Shown in pieces: positions 1 through 8,473 of a stretch of DNA of 55,683 bases; position 1 is the stretch's first letter; every line of letters begins with the position of its first letter. Location: assembly GCA_002085375.1 (NCBI GenBank), contig NATP01000019.1:1-55683 (forward strand), in the 5' to 3' direction. Both the position numbers and the translations under genes were made by a program. The stretch is from a candidate division Zixibacteria bacterium 4484_95. GTDB taxonomy: Bacteria > Zixibacteria > MSB-5A5 > UBA10806 > 4484-95. Under the pieces are notes generated by a model. The model made no database searches. It was not told the origin of the DNA and saw nothing but the letters and a program-made list of their open reading frames with translations.

Positions 1-100
1 AAGGTACGGTAGGACAGACTTTTAGTCTGTCCGGTCAGACAGGAATGTCTGACCTACCAGCAATCTTGAATTTGGAGTTGTTGAGGTTTTCGTTTCACTC
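1..100. repeat. 100-bp dispersed repeat, copy 1
   Basis: Bases 1-100 are identical to 318-417. The element contains two perfect hairpins set side by side: arms 12-20/24-32 with a TTT loop, and arms 33-41/46-54 with a GGAA loop. Both are enclosed by a 4-bp outer stem, 8-11/55-58. The result is a three-way junction with no unpaired bases at the branch point. Bases 59-100 are an unstructured but equally conserved tail. The window begins at or inside this copy, so its left limit is unknown. It resembles REP/BIME-like palindromic elements in design; membership of a named family is not claimed. Confidence 0.9.
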
Positions 101-317
101 AGACACCGACCTACGATTACCCTCAACGATTCTGGACAGCATTTTTTGCTGACCCTACATAAATCTACACTTTTATATGATAATAGCCAATAGCACAAGG
201 CTCTTGGCCTACGGCTCTACTAATAGCTATTACAAAATATGGCATGTATTTTTTATTCTTTTAACTTTTCCTCAAATTCCGTAAAATAATTGTTTATAAC
301 CCTTAAATTAAATTTCG
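101..317. other. Non-coding spacer between the two 100-bp repeats
   Basis: I see no plausible gene here. Bases around 133-155 form an imperfect hairpin (a GGACAGCA-like arm against TGCTGACC) that resembles the first hairpin of the 100-bp repeat and may be a decayed relative. Bases around 220-234 hold a short AATAGCTATT palindrome. The stretch is AT-rich. Confidence 0.4.
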
Positions 318-417
318 AAGGTACGGTAGGACAGACTTTTAGTCTGTCCGGTCAGACAGGAATGTCTGACCTACCAGCAATCTTGAATTTGGAGTTGTTG
401 AGGTTTTCGTTTCACTC
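318..417. repeat. 100-bp dispersed repeat, copy 2
   Basis: Exact duplicate of bases 1-100 in direct orientation, 317 bp further on, with the three-way-junction fold at 325-375. Its right end enters the 3' part of the minus-strand membrane-protein gene starting at 739 and supplies that ORF's last codons and its stop. Identity stops sharply after base 417. Confidence 0.9.
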
Positions 418-739
418 CAGGAATAGGAAATATTGGCCAGCACATAAAGGAGCCAACCACTATATAGAACAGGCCTATATAGATACCATAGCGGAATCCT
501 TCAATGACCCCTTTGCCTTTAACACCGTAAGTATATATCCATACGAATAACAAGGTGAAAAAGAAGGCGCCGATATAATAAGCCCACATTTTCGAGTTCA
601 TATCCGCTTCGCTGCGAAGTAGCGTGCCGGTGAGGGGTTTGTAAATTTCGCCAAGTATCAACACATGTATGATTAAATCCATTACGAACAAAGCTACAAA
701 GCCTACGATTACGGCATTGATGAATCTTTTCCAATTCAT
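371..739 (-). CDS. Small polytopic membrane protein, 3' end replaced by a repeat
   Basis: The 122-codon ORF starts with ATG at 737-739, behind a good ribosome site (AGGAGAG, 744-750). It has three hydrophobic segments, roughly residues 8-28, 52-70 and 85-105, with charged loops between them. It looks like a family of roughly 140-residue uncharacterised membrane proteins that I recognise only by general appearance (MNWK start, LIHGLILG-like first loop, GxRYGxYIGLF segment). The last 16 or so residues, after PIFPIP, are encoded by the 100-bp repeat (318-417) and contain no membrane segment. The natural C-terminus, usually another membrane helix, is therefore missing. It is probably a truncated, possibly non-functional gene. 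Function unknown. Confidence 0.6.
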   Translation of the reverse strand: MNWKRFINAVIVGFVALFVMDLIIHVLILGEIYKPLTGTLLRSEADMNSKMWAYYIGAFFFTLLFVWIYTYGVKGKGVIEGFRYGIYIGLFYIVVGSFMCWPIFPIPGVKRKPQQLQIQDCW

Positions 740-872
740 TTTTCTCTCCTAAATGTTTGATTTTTTCTGTCTGATTGTGGGAGTTATTGTAGGGATTTTC
801 AAGCGAAATTTTCGATATTTTCAGAGGATATTATACCGCCATGAATTAATATGCGGATTTAGATTTGTTCGT

Positions 873-2474
873 TTATAAAAGGTATTTCCTTGGGTCAGCA
901 ATAGCGCCCTCAAGGGCAGTTGCAGCCGCGGTGGCTGGAGAGGATAGATAAATTTCCGGATTCTTTGAGTTGGTTTGCCGGATTAAATCACAGCTGTTGG
1001 TAGTAAGGATTCTTTCATCTGCAGCAAGCATATCCTTGTGAGCTCCCGCACATGAGCCGCAACCCGGACTTAACATGACACACCCCGACCCAACTAAAGA
1101 ACGGATATAACCTTTATCGATTGCGGCAAGATATGTTTTGCGGGAAGCGGGTACGATTATCATCCGGGTGTCGCGGTGGATACGTCTTCCCCGGAGTATG
1201 GAGACAACCATTTCCAGGTCATCTAAACGACCACTTGAACATCCGCATAATACAATCTGGTCTATTTTCTTACCCGCTACATCTTCCACCGGTTTAACAC
1301 AATGCTTTTTATTCAGACATGCGACCTGAGGTGTGAGATATGAGACATCTATTTCGATTTCGTTTTCGTATTTGGCATTGATGTCAGGAGCAATTGGAGA
1401 GAATCTTTCTTTGGTAATTTTTTTTAAGTATCTTTGAGATACATCATCAAAGGGAATTATGGCTGATTTTGCCCCGATTTCCAAGGAGGAACTGGTTAAA
1501 ATAAGTCTTTGTGGCACCGTCATTGTGGAGACCGCATCACCATAGAATTCCAGCGCCTTATAATTTATATCCTCAAAATGAAGGTCTCGGGATAATTTAA
1601 GGATGATATCTTTTGCGAATACACCCCGGGTGGGTAAACCGTTTATAACCACCTTGATAGTTTTGGGTACTTTCAGCCAGATTCTGCCCGAGGCCCATAC
1701 TACCGCCATATCCAGTGGGCTTATACAGGTTGAGAAAGCACCAATACTTCCGTGGGATGTGGCTTGGTTATCGGTTGCCACAATCAGGCGGCTGGGAAGT
1801 ATTAATCCCTCTTCGAGGGTAATCTGGTATGGTATTCCCCAACCGATATCGTAAAATTTTTCTATTCTTTGTTTTTTAACAAATTTGCGGATTCTTTTGT
1901 GGACATCGGCAATCTTCCCAAATTCATTTTGTGTCCAGTCATTCAAAATTATAGTGATTTTTGAATTGTCCCACACTTTGGGAAAGCCTGTCAGTTTAAA
2001 CTGTTTTATAATTTGTTCGGTATCGTCAACTGATACAGCTAGGTCGGGTCGGACGCTTATGACCTGACCCTCTTCTACTGATTTCAGCCCGGACTTTTTT
2101 GCCAGTAATTTTTTGATAAATGTTTCTCTTCGGGAATCTCTGCTTTTCCTGTAGGTTCCTCTTAAGTCCAGTTCAAGTTGTTCCATTTTCAGTTGAACCG
2201 GTTTTTTCTTGATGCCGTATTTGATGCGCCATTGGCGGAAGCCGGGACCGGATATCCCCAGCTCGGCTCCGGCTAATCTATCATCACCATAGCGTTCCCA
2301 GAGTTCTATTATTTTCTCATGTGAATATTTTGAGAAGCTGTATTGTCCGATATTTTTCTTCGAGCGCCAGTATGCGACCAAACGGCTGGGCACTCCATAG
2401 ACCTCTGCAATTTTCTTGTCGGTTCGGTATTTCTTTTGAAGCTCTAAGAGCTCTTTTTTCTTGGGTATTTTCAC
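873..2474 (-). CDS. Aconitase/LeuC-fold protein with two N-terminal HTH repeats, probably non-catalytic
   Basis: 533 residues from a GTG start. Residues 7-42 and 52-87 are two similar copies of a helix-turn-helix-like unit (pattern ELxxKYxxDxxIA, then a GVPS/GIS turn, then WRxKxxI), followed by a basic linker to about 130. Residues 135-533 follow the LeuC/homoaconitase large-subunit layout. Cluster ligands appear kept: C412 in GCSSGR, C472 and C475 in GCGSC. The active-site motifs are not. The DH dyad reads DW (179-180), GIxHQ reads GIPYQ (Y216), DSHT reads DNQAT (235-239), and the NRNFxGR substrate loop reads as an unrelated TTNSCDLIRQ (491-500). I infer a DNA-binding Fe-S sensor rather than a dehydratase. 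No small-subunit gene is adjacent. It follows the HIT gene in the same frame, 18 nt after that gene's stop. Confidence 0.8.
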   Translation of the reverse strand: MKIPKKKELLELQKKYRTDKKIAEVYGVPSRLVAYWRSKKNIGQYSFSKYSHEKIIELWERYGDDRLAGAELGISGPGFRQWRIKYGIKKKPVQLKMEQLELDLRGTYRKSRDSRRETFIKKLLAKKSGLKSVEEGQVISVRPDLAVSVDDTEQIIKQFKLTGFPKVWDNSKITIILNDWTQNEFGKIADVHKRIRKFVKKQRIEKFYDIGWGIPYQITLEEGLILPSRLIVATDNQATSHGSIGAFSTCISPLDMAVVWASGRIWLKVPKTIKVVINGLPTRGVFAKDIILKLSRDLHFEDINYKALEFYGDAVSTMTVPQRLILTSSSLEIGAKSAIIPFDDVSQRYLKKITKERFSPIAPDINAKYENEIEIDVSYLTPQVACLNKKHCVKPVEDVAGKKIDQIVLCGCSSGRLDDLEMVVSILRGRRIHRDTRMIIVPASRKTYLAAIDKGYIRSLVGSGCVMLSPGCGSCAGAHKDMLAADERILTTNSCDLIRQTNSKNPEIYLSSPATAAATALEGAIADPRKYLL

Positions 2475-2492
2475 TTTTTTTGGTGTTTATCT

Positions 2493-2978
2493 TTACTGGA
2501 GTTTTTTTAGATGTTTTTTTAAAGAGTCGTATATATCCAGTAAAGCAAGCGATTGGACTTTTGTTAACCCCACAACTGGCATAAAATTGGTATCTCCCTG
2601 GAAACGTGGTACAACATGTATATGCAGATGGTCAGTGATGCTTGAACCGGCCACCTCGCCGATATTGATACCGATATTTAAGCCGTCAGCCGGCATGGCG
2701 ATATTGAGAAGTTTTGAGCTGAGAATCATGAGTCTAAACATCTCTGTATATTCAGCTTTAGTCAATTTATCAAGGTTGGATTTATGTTTATTGGGAGCTA
2801 TCATTAAATGCCCACTGTTATAAGGGTAGCGGTTTAAAATGATAAAAGCATTTTTACCCCTGTATAAGATCAGATTTTGCCGGTCTCTTTTTTGTTTTAA
2901 CCGACTGCAAAATATACATTCTTTTTCTTTTGAGCCAATAATATATTCAGCACGCCAGGGTGCCCAGAGCTCTTCCAT
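2493..2978 (-). CDS. HIT-family nucleotide hydrolase/phosphorylase-like protein
   Basis: 161 residues from the ATG at 2976-2978. This start is preferred to the upstream TTG at 3056 because the family typically begins M-x-x-LWAPWR-x-x-YI, exactly as here. The histidine triad is HLHIHVV (H117, H119, H121), followed by PRFQGDTNFMPV. CIFC at 21-24 can form half of the zinc site found in this subgroup (diadenosine tetraphosphate phosphorylase/hydrolase-like). The protein should act on AMP- or ADP-linked dinucleotides in the cytosol. No clear Shine-Dalgarno precedes the ATG. It is the first gene of a two-gene minus-strand unit with the HTH-aconitase protein. Confidence 0.85.
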   Translation of the reverse strand: MEELWAPWRAEYIIGSKEKECIFCSRLKQKRDRQNLILYRGKNAFIILNRYPYNSGHLMIAPNKHKSNLDKLTKAEYTEMFRLMILSSKLLNIAMPADGLNIGINIGEVAGSSITDHLHIHVVPRFQGDTNFMPVVGLTKVQSLALLDIYDSLKKHLKKLQ

Positions 2979-3060
2979 GTTATACAAGTTAAATAGAATG
3001 ATTTTAAAATCAAGAATTTTTTGAGAATTATTATTTCTTGTGAGAAGAATTGACAAAAAG

Positions 3061-3090
3061 TTGACATCCGATTTATTATAATAATATATT
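3061..3090 (+). promoter_or_regulatory. Candidate sigma70-like promoter for valS
   Basis: A perfect TTGACA (3061-3066) is followed by an AT-rich stretch with overlapping -10 candidates: TAATAT at 3082-3087 (15-bp spacer) and TATATT at 3085-3090 (18-bp spacer). Transcription would start near 3095, giving a leader of about 90 nt before the valS ATG at 3183. It lies in the spacer between two divergent transcription units. Confidence 0.5.
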
Positions 3091-3182
3091 AATGTCAGAT
3101 GACTACTCCCCGATAGAATACAGAAGAACTTGACATGGTAAAAGACAATGGTTATTTTGTTTTTTTATTGAAGGATTAAATT

Positions 3183-5858
3183 ATGACTGAGATTGCGAAA
3201 GCTTATAACCCCAAACTTGTAGAGGATGCCATTTATCAAAGATGGCTTAAAATGGGCATATTTCATGCCCGCCTTGATTCTGATAAGAAACCTTATTCAA
3301 TTGTCATCCCCCCACCCAATGTAACCGATGTTTTACATTTGGGACATGCCTTAAACAATACTCTTCAGGATATAATGATACGCTGGAAGAGGATGCAGGG
3401 TTACGAGGTAGAGTGGCTTCCAGGTGTTGACCATGCCGGTATCGCCACCCAGGTTGTAGTGGAAAAAACCCTTGTGCGCGAGGGGCGTTCACGGCATGAT
3501 ATTGGCCGTGAGAAGTTTGTTCGGAGAATCTGGAAATGGAAAGAGGAAAAGTTTAACATCATCATAAGACAGCTCCAGAAAATAGGTTGTAGTTGTGATT
3601 GGGACCGTATTCGTTTTACTATGGATAAGCAACTTTCACGAGCCGTTATCGAGGTGTTTTGCAGGCTTTATGAAAAAGGCTTGATATATCGCGGCGAGAG
3701 GATAGTTAATTGGTGTCCCGAATGCCTAACCACTCTTTCTGACGATGAGGTTGAAAGGGAGGAGGTTGATTCGTTCCTCTGGTACATTAGATATAAACTC
3801 AAAGGTTCAGATGAGTTTTTAACTGTTGCTACCACACGTCCGGAAACAATGCTTGGCGATACCGCAATTGCGGTTAACCCTGATGATGGGCGTTTTAAAA
3901 GATATATCGGAAAATCAGCAATATTGCCATTTCTCGACCGTGAATTGCCAATAATAGCTGATGATTACGTTGATCCGGAGTTTGGCACAGGCGTACTGAA
4001 GATTACACCTGCTCATGATGCTAATGATTTTGAGGTTGGTATACGCCATAACCTGGATAGAATTAATATCTTAAATAAAAATGGCACACTCAATGAAAAT
4101 GCTGGGAAATTCGCAGGGCTGGACAGGTATGAAGCCCGTAAGAAGATAGTTGAGGAGCTTAAACAGAAAGGTCATCTGGAAAAGATTGAAAACTATTCTT
4201 TGATATCTGGTTCTTGTTATCGTTGTCATTCAGTTGTTGAACCCTATCTTTCCAAGCAATGGTTTGTGAAGATGAAGCCATTGGTTAAGCCGGCCATAGA
4301 ATCGGTCAAGTCGGGAAGGATCAAATTTCATCCGGAGCATTGGGTTAAAACGTATCTTCATTGGATGGAGAACGTACGTGATTGGTGCATCTCGCGCCAA
4401 CTCTGGTGGGGACATCGTATTCCGGTGTATTATTGTAATGACTGCAACGAGATTATAGTTGAGCGAGAAAAACCGAGGGAATGTTCAAGATGTAAGAGTA
4501 AAAATATCGTCCAAGATGAGGATGTATTGGACACTTGGTTTTCCTCATGGTTATGGCCATTTTCAACTTTTGGCTGGCCGGAGAAGACAGCTGAACTGGA
4601 TAAGTTTTTCCCGACAAATGCCTTATTTACTGCAAATGAAATTATATATTTATGGGTTGCCCGGATGGTGATGGCCTCACTTGAGTTTATGGGTAAGGAA
4701 CCGTTCTATGATGTATATATTCATGGCACCGTGCGAGATGCTGATGGTATCAAGATGTCCAAATCACTTGGTAATGGAATTGATCCATTGGAAATTATCG
4801 ATAAATTTGGAGCTGATGCTTTGAGGGCTTCGTTGATTCTGACCACTCCTGAGGGGCAGGACCCATCCATATCAGAAAGAACTTTCGAGATAGGACGTAA
4901 TTTCGCTAACAAGCTCTGGAGTGCCTCAAGGTTTGTAAGGCTTAATATTGGCGATTTTAAGCTTACTAAAGATATTAATGTTAATGCTAATTATCTGGAG
5001 ATGTCTGATAGATGGATACTCTCACGTTTAGCTAAAACTATTGGCCAGATAAATAATTATCTTTCGGGATTTCGTTTTTGCACTGCTGCCAAAGCTGTTT
5101 ATGATTTTACCTGGAACGACTATTGCAGTAATTACTTAGAGATGATTAAGCCACGGTTGGCTGCCGAGAGCAATGATAAAAATCCTCAATTGCAAAGATC
5201 GAAAATGGCGGCGCGTCTGTGCTCAGGTTTTACCCTTCTGCAGATATTGAAAATCCTTCACCCCTTTATGCCGTTTGTCACATGTGAGATCTGGATGTTG
5301 TTATTAGGTGATGATAAGGCCGGAACGATCTCAATCGAGAACTGGCCTGAACCGCAGTTGAAATTCATTGATGATAACCTTGAAAAAGAGATGGAGAAAG
5401 TGATAAGGCTGGCCGAAGCTGTGAGAACGGCCTGTGCCGAGCTTAACGTTCCCCCCTCGAAAAAACCGCATATATTGATTAAGTGTGAGGATGGTAAACT
5501 GGCTGATATATTTAATGCTCACCGACAGGAGATAAAAAATCTGGCTCGTTCGGGTGATGTAAGGGCAAATATCGACATTGCCAAACCACCGCTGTCTGCT
5601 TCAGCTGTTATACCCGGGGCAGAGGTATATATACCACTTGAGGGACTTATCGATATCGAACAGGAAAAGGTTCGCCTTGAAAAACAAATTGAGGAGAAAC
5701 GGATTTATTACGAGAAGCTCACCAAGAAACTAAACAATAAGGATTTTACAGAACGTGCTCCATCTGAGGTAGTTGAGGCGGAGAAGGCTAAATTATTAAA
5801 AACTGAGAAGCTGATCGAGAAACTCAATAAAAACCTCGAATCGCTGGCAGGGTGGTAA
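3183..5858 (+). CDS. valS: Valyl-tRNA synthetase
   Basis: 891 residues, normal length for ValRS. This class I synthetase charges tRNA-Val in the cytosol. The HIGH motif is HLGH at 52-55, within PPPNVTDVLHLGH; the KMSKS motif is intact at 524-528. A central editing domain follows the first catalytic half (TTRPETMLGD, and later the DWCISRQLWWGHRIP segment typical of Val/Ile/LeuRS). The C-terminal 70 residues form the charged coiled coil typical of ValRS (EQEKVRLEKQIEEK and onward). ATG start with an AAGGA-like site just upstream. It is a single-gene unit with its own candidate promoter at 3061-3090. Confidence 0.97.
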   Translation: MTEIAKAYNPKLVEDAIYQRWLKMGIFHARLDSDKKPYSIVIPPPNVTDVLHLGHALNNTLQDIMIRWKRMQGYEVEWLPGVDHAGIATQVVVEKTLVREGRSRHDIGREKFVRRIWKWKEEKFNIIIRQLQKIGCSCDWDRIRFTMDKQLSRAVIEVFCRLYEKGLIYRGERIVNWCPECLTTLSDDEVEREEVDSFLWYIRYKLKGSDEFLTVATTRPETMLGDTAIAVNPDDGRFKRYIGKSAILPFLDRELPIIADDYVDPEFGTGVLKITPAHDANDFEVGIRHNLDRINILNKNGTLNENAGKFAGLDRYEARKKIVEELKQKGHLEKIENYSLISGSCYRCHSVVEPYLSKQWFVKMKPLVKPAIESVKSGRIKFHPEHWVKTYLHWMENVRDWCISRQLWWGHRIPVYYCNDCNEIIVEREKPRECSRCKSKNIVQDEDVLDTWFSSWLWPFSTFGWPEKTAELDKFFPTNALFTANEIIYLWVARMVMASLEFMGKEPFYDVYIHGTVRDADGIKMSKSLGNGIDPLEIIDKFGADALRASLILTTPEGQDPSISERTFEIGRNFANKLWSASRFVRLNIGDFKLTKDINVNANYLEMSDRWILSRLAKTIGQINNYLSGFRFCTAAKAVYDFTWNDYCSNYLEMIKPRLAAESNDKNPQLQRSKMAARLCSGFTLLQILKILHPFMPFVTCEIWMLLLGDDKAGTISIENWPEPQLKFIDDNLEKEMEKVIRLAEAVRTACAELNVPPSKKPHILIKCEDGKLADIFNAHRQEIKNLARSGDVRANIDIAKPPLSASAVIPGAEVYIPLEGLIDIEQEKVRLEKQIEEKRIYYEKLTKKLNNKDFTERAPSEVVEAEKAKLLKTEKLIEKLNKNLESLAGW

Positions 5859-5921
5859 AAGTTTTGCTGTTTTAGCCATTACTTTAAGAACACAACTGAA
5901 ATATCGCATAAATTATTTCCC

Positions 5922-5950
5922 TTGCATTTGAAATTCGTTTAAAATAAAAT
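5922..5950 (+). promoter_or_regulatory. Candidate sigma70-like promoter upstream of the DUF4139 gene
   Basis: TTGCAT (5922-5927) and TAAAAT (5945-5950) are separated by exactly 17 bp, in the gap after valS and 72 bp before the chosen start of the next gene. The prediction rests on consensus match only. Confidence 0.5.
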
Positions 5951-6021
5951 TTCTTAAAGAATATTATTTGACTCCTAAGCGTATCATCTATAAATTGAAA
6001 GATTTAAAAGAGGAGGAAAAG

Positions 6022-7404
6022 ATGAGAAAGTGGCTGGTTATTTTAATAGCGGTTGTTTTTATCGCCACCGTTAACGCAGGTGGTTCCAAAGAGGTGTCTA
6101 TTACCATTTATAACAATGACCTAGGGCTTGTTAAAGATGTCCGAAGTCTCGAGTTTAAAAGGGGAATCAATAATATCGATTTCGATGAGGTAGCCTCGCG
6201 TATTGACCCAACCAGTGTTAATTTTCGCTGTATTGATGATAAGAATGTAGCGGTGCTCGAGCAAAACTTTTTATATGATTTGGTTTCAACCGATGCTTTA
6301 TTGAAGCGTTACCTTGGCAAAAATATCGAGGTTATTGCTGAGGATGACAGACGCTATCGGGGAGAGCTTCTCTCTTTTGATGGTAAAAATGTAATACTGG
6401 GTAGTGATGATGGCGAGGTGATGATGGTGTCGTTGGCTAAAATCGCCGATTACACATTCCCCTCGCTTCCTGAGGGGCTAATGTTGAAACCCACACTGTG
6501 CTGGTTAGCCGACTCGCCATCTGGGGGAGCGAAACGATGTGAGGTAAGTTACCTTACAAACGGAATCAACTGGCATGCCGACTACGTGGCGGTGGCTTCA
6601 GCCGATGATAGACAGCTTGACCTGTCAGGTTGGGTGACTATCAACAACAAAAGCGGAGCCACTTATGAAGATGCGACATTGAAACTGGTCGCCGGGGATG
6701 TCCATCGGGTTGAAGAGCGCCGTCGCCCCAGGATGGATCTGGCGGAGGCTAAGTTTAAAGGTGGGGCCGGCAGGCCACAGTTTGAAGAGGAAGAATTTTT
6801 CGAATACCATCTGTATTCACTCTCCAGACCGGCAACGATTAATGACAAAGAGATAAAACAGCTTTCACTATTTCCATCCACTCGCACCAAGGTTAAGAAG
6901 GTGTATATATTTGATGCTGCCAGACAGGTGTATTTTCGCACTGATGGTGACAAGATTAAGATTAAAGTCAATCTTGAGTTTGAAAATTCTGAAGAGGCCG
7001 GACTGGGTATACCTTTACCAAAAGGCAAAATAAGGGTTTACAAGGCTGATTTAAAAGGAGCACTTCAGTTTATAGGCGAGGATTTGATAGACCATACTCC
7101 CAAGGATGAAAAGGTGCGGGTATATCTGGGTGATGCTTTTGATATCACCGGTACTCGAAAGAAAACTAATATAGAAGACCTCGGCAAAGATAGGGTTCGT
7201 GAAAGTTATGAAATTGTCTTGAAAAATCATAAAAAAGAAGATATAGTGGTCACTGTGGTTGAGCATACTCGAGGCTGGAGGGAATGGGAGATAAAAAGGA
7301 GTAGTCTGGAATACAGGAAAATAGATAATTATAGAATCGAGTTTGACGTTGAAGTTGCTGCTGAAAGTGAGGCAACGCTAACCTATACAATTCAATATTA
7401 TTAA
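6022..7404 (+). CDS. DUF4139-domain exported protein
   Basis: 460 residues from the ATG at 6022, preferred over an upstream TTG at 5968 because AGGAGGAAAAG lies directly in front of it and the protein then opens with a clean signal peptide (basic MRKW, hydrophobic core, VNAGG near residue 20). The body matches the DUF4139 type: an N-terminal beta-rich portion (VSITIYNNDLGLV), a middle segment with YLTNGINWHADY and LSGWVTINNKSGATYEDATLKLVAGD, and a C-terminal beta-sandwich with YEIVLKNHKKEDI. Such proteins are extracytoplasmic and of unknown biochemical role. It is followed after 13 bp by the TPR lipoprotein gene, so the two are probably cotranscribed from the promoter at 5922-5950. Confidence 0.8.
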   Translation: MRKWLVILIAVVFIATVNAGGSKEVSITIYNNDLGLVKDVRSLEFKRGINNIDFDEVASRIDPTSVNFRCIDDKNVAVLEQNFLYDLVSTDALLKRYLGKNIEVIAEDDRRYRGELLSFDGKNVILGSDDGEVMMVSLAKIADYTFPSLPEGLMLKPTLCWLADSPSGGAKRCEVSYLTNGINWHADYVAVASADDRQLDLSGWVTINNKSGATYEDATLKLVAGDVHRVEERRRPRMDLAEAKFKGGAGRPQFEEEEFFEYHLYSLSRPATINDKEIKQLSLFPSTRTKVKKVYIFDAARQVYFRTDGDKIKIKVNLEFENSEEAGLGIPLPKGKIRVYKADLKGALQFIGEDLIDHTPKDEKVRVYLGDAFDITGTRKKTNIEDLGKDRVRESYEIVLKNHKKEDIVVTVVEHTRGWREWEIKRSSLEYRKIDNYRIEFDVEVAAESEATLTYTIQYY

Positions 7405-7417
7405 TTTTGGAGGGATA

Positions 7418-8473
7418 ATGAATCAAGGATTGCAAGTAAAAAGGGCGTTTACGCTTGGAGCTTCGATGGTGGTTTTGGCGCTGATACTTGGTGGTTGTGT
7501 CCCAAAAGAGATTAGAACATCAAGGATTGAACTAGGTACTGTGAAGAAGCCAAGAAATAACCCTGACCTTAACCGTGTAAAAAGGAATCTTGAAGAAGCG
7601 ATGAAATTGTATCCGGATAATGCTGAGGTTTATCATCTCTGGGGAAGAGTTTATGCTATGGAAGGCAAGTATAAAGACATGGACATTGCTTTTACCAAGT
7701 CGGAGGAGTTGGATCCTAAGTTTGAAAAGGATAATGAATTTATAAGGCAGATAAACTGGGAAAAACTTTTTAACCAAGGGAAAGCCCTTGCACAAAACGA
7801 CGAACTCGATTCAGCCCTGGTGAGTTTTGAAAACAGTGCTATTTGCTGGCCCGAGAGGTATGAATCTTTGATAAATGCGTCGGTTTTAGCTCACCAGCTT
7901 GGACGTAACGAGGAAGCATACGAATTAAGTAAAAAAGCCTACGACATAGATTCCAATACGGTATTGGTCATGGAACAATATGCTTCAATGTGTATGGTTA
8001 ATAATAAATATAATGAGGCAGAACCGGTTTACAAGCGAATTCTTGAAAAGGATCCCACCAATGCCGAGGTTATGTTCCAGCTTGGCAATATCTACCGAAT
8101 TGAAAACGATACCACTAAGGCTATAGAATATTATACTCAGGCTCTTGATATCGATAAGAACAACTCCGATGGTTGGTTCAATCTCGGCCTTATATATTTC
8201 CATAAGAAAGATTTCTGCATGGCTGCTGAGTGTTTCGGCCGTGTTTGTTCGCTTATTCCTGAAGATACGGATGCCAGAGTGGACTATTTGCTGTCGCTTG
8301 TCCAGTGTGGTAAGTTGGATACTGCTCGGTCCGAACTGGAGAAATTTACAATGGAACATCCTGATAACTGTGATGGTTGGGACCTTCTCTCACAGACATA
8401 TCTCAAACTGAAGATGAAAAAGGAAGCTAACGAAGCTTATAAAAAGTTCGAGAGTTGCAAAAAAGAACATTAG
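7418..8473 (+). CDS. TPR-repeat lipoprotein
   Basis: 351 residues; ATG start with GGAGGG upstream. The N-terminus is a lipoprotein signal: two basic residues, a hydrophobic stretch, then ILGGC with the lipidated Cys at residue 27. The rest is mostly alpha-helical tetratricopeptide repeats, recognisable as recurring A-x-x-Y/L-W/G-x-x-Y and NAEVMFQLGNIY/NSDGWFNLGLIY-type units about 34 residues apart. This implies a scaffold anchored to the envelope, in the periplasm or on the inner leaflet of the outer membrane. No catalytic motif is visible. It sits in an apparent two-gene unit with the DUF4139 protein, so the pair may work together; that is inference from spacing only. Confidence 0.8.
   Translation: MNQGLQVKRAFTLGASMVVLALILGGCVPKEIRTSRIELGTVKKPRNNPDLNRVKRNLEEAMKLYPDNAEVYHLWGRVYAMEGKYKDMDIAFTKSEELDPKFEKDNEFIRQINWEKLFNQGKALAQNDELDSALVSFENSAICWPERYESLINASVLAHQLGRNEEAYELSKKAYDIDSNTVLVMEQYASMCMVNNKYNEAEPVYKRILEKDPTNAEVMFQLGNIYRIENDTTKAIEYYTQALDIDKNNSDGWFNLGLIYFHKKDFCMAAECFGRVCSLIPEDTDARVDYLLSLVQCGKLDTARSELEKFTMEHPDNCDGWDLLSQTYLKLKMKKEANEAYKKFESCKKEH

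Noticed and set aside
290-550. Plus-strand ORF of 86 codons overlapping the membrane-protein gene
   Set aside because: It runs through the 100-bp repeat and is antisense to a better-supported gene with a ribosome site and membrane helices; no ATG start signal of its own.
873-2474. Plain annotation as 3-isopropylmalate dehydratase large subunit (leuC)
   Set aside because: All catalytic histidine motifs and the substrate loop are altered, an HTH pair is fused on, and no leuD or other leucine gene is nearby.
6663-7028. Minus-strand ORF of 121 codons inside the DUF4139 gene
   Set aside because: Serine-rich shadow frame with no start signal; the plus-strand gene has signal peptide, ribosome site and promoter.
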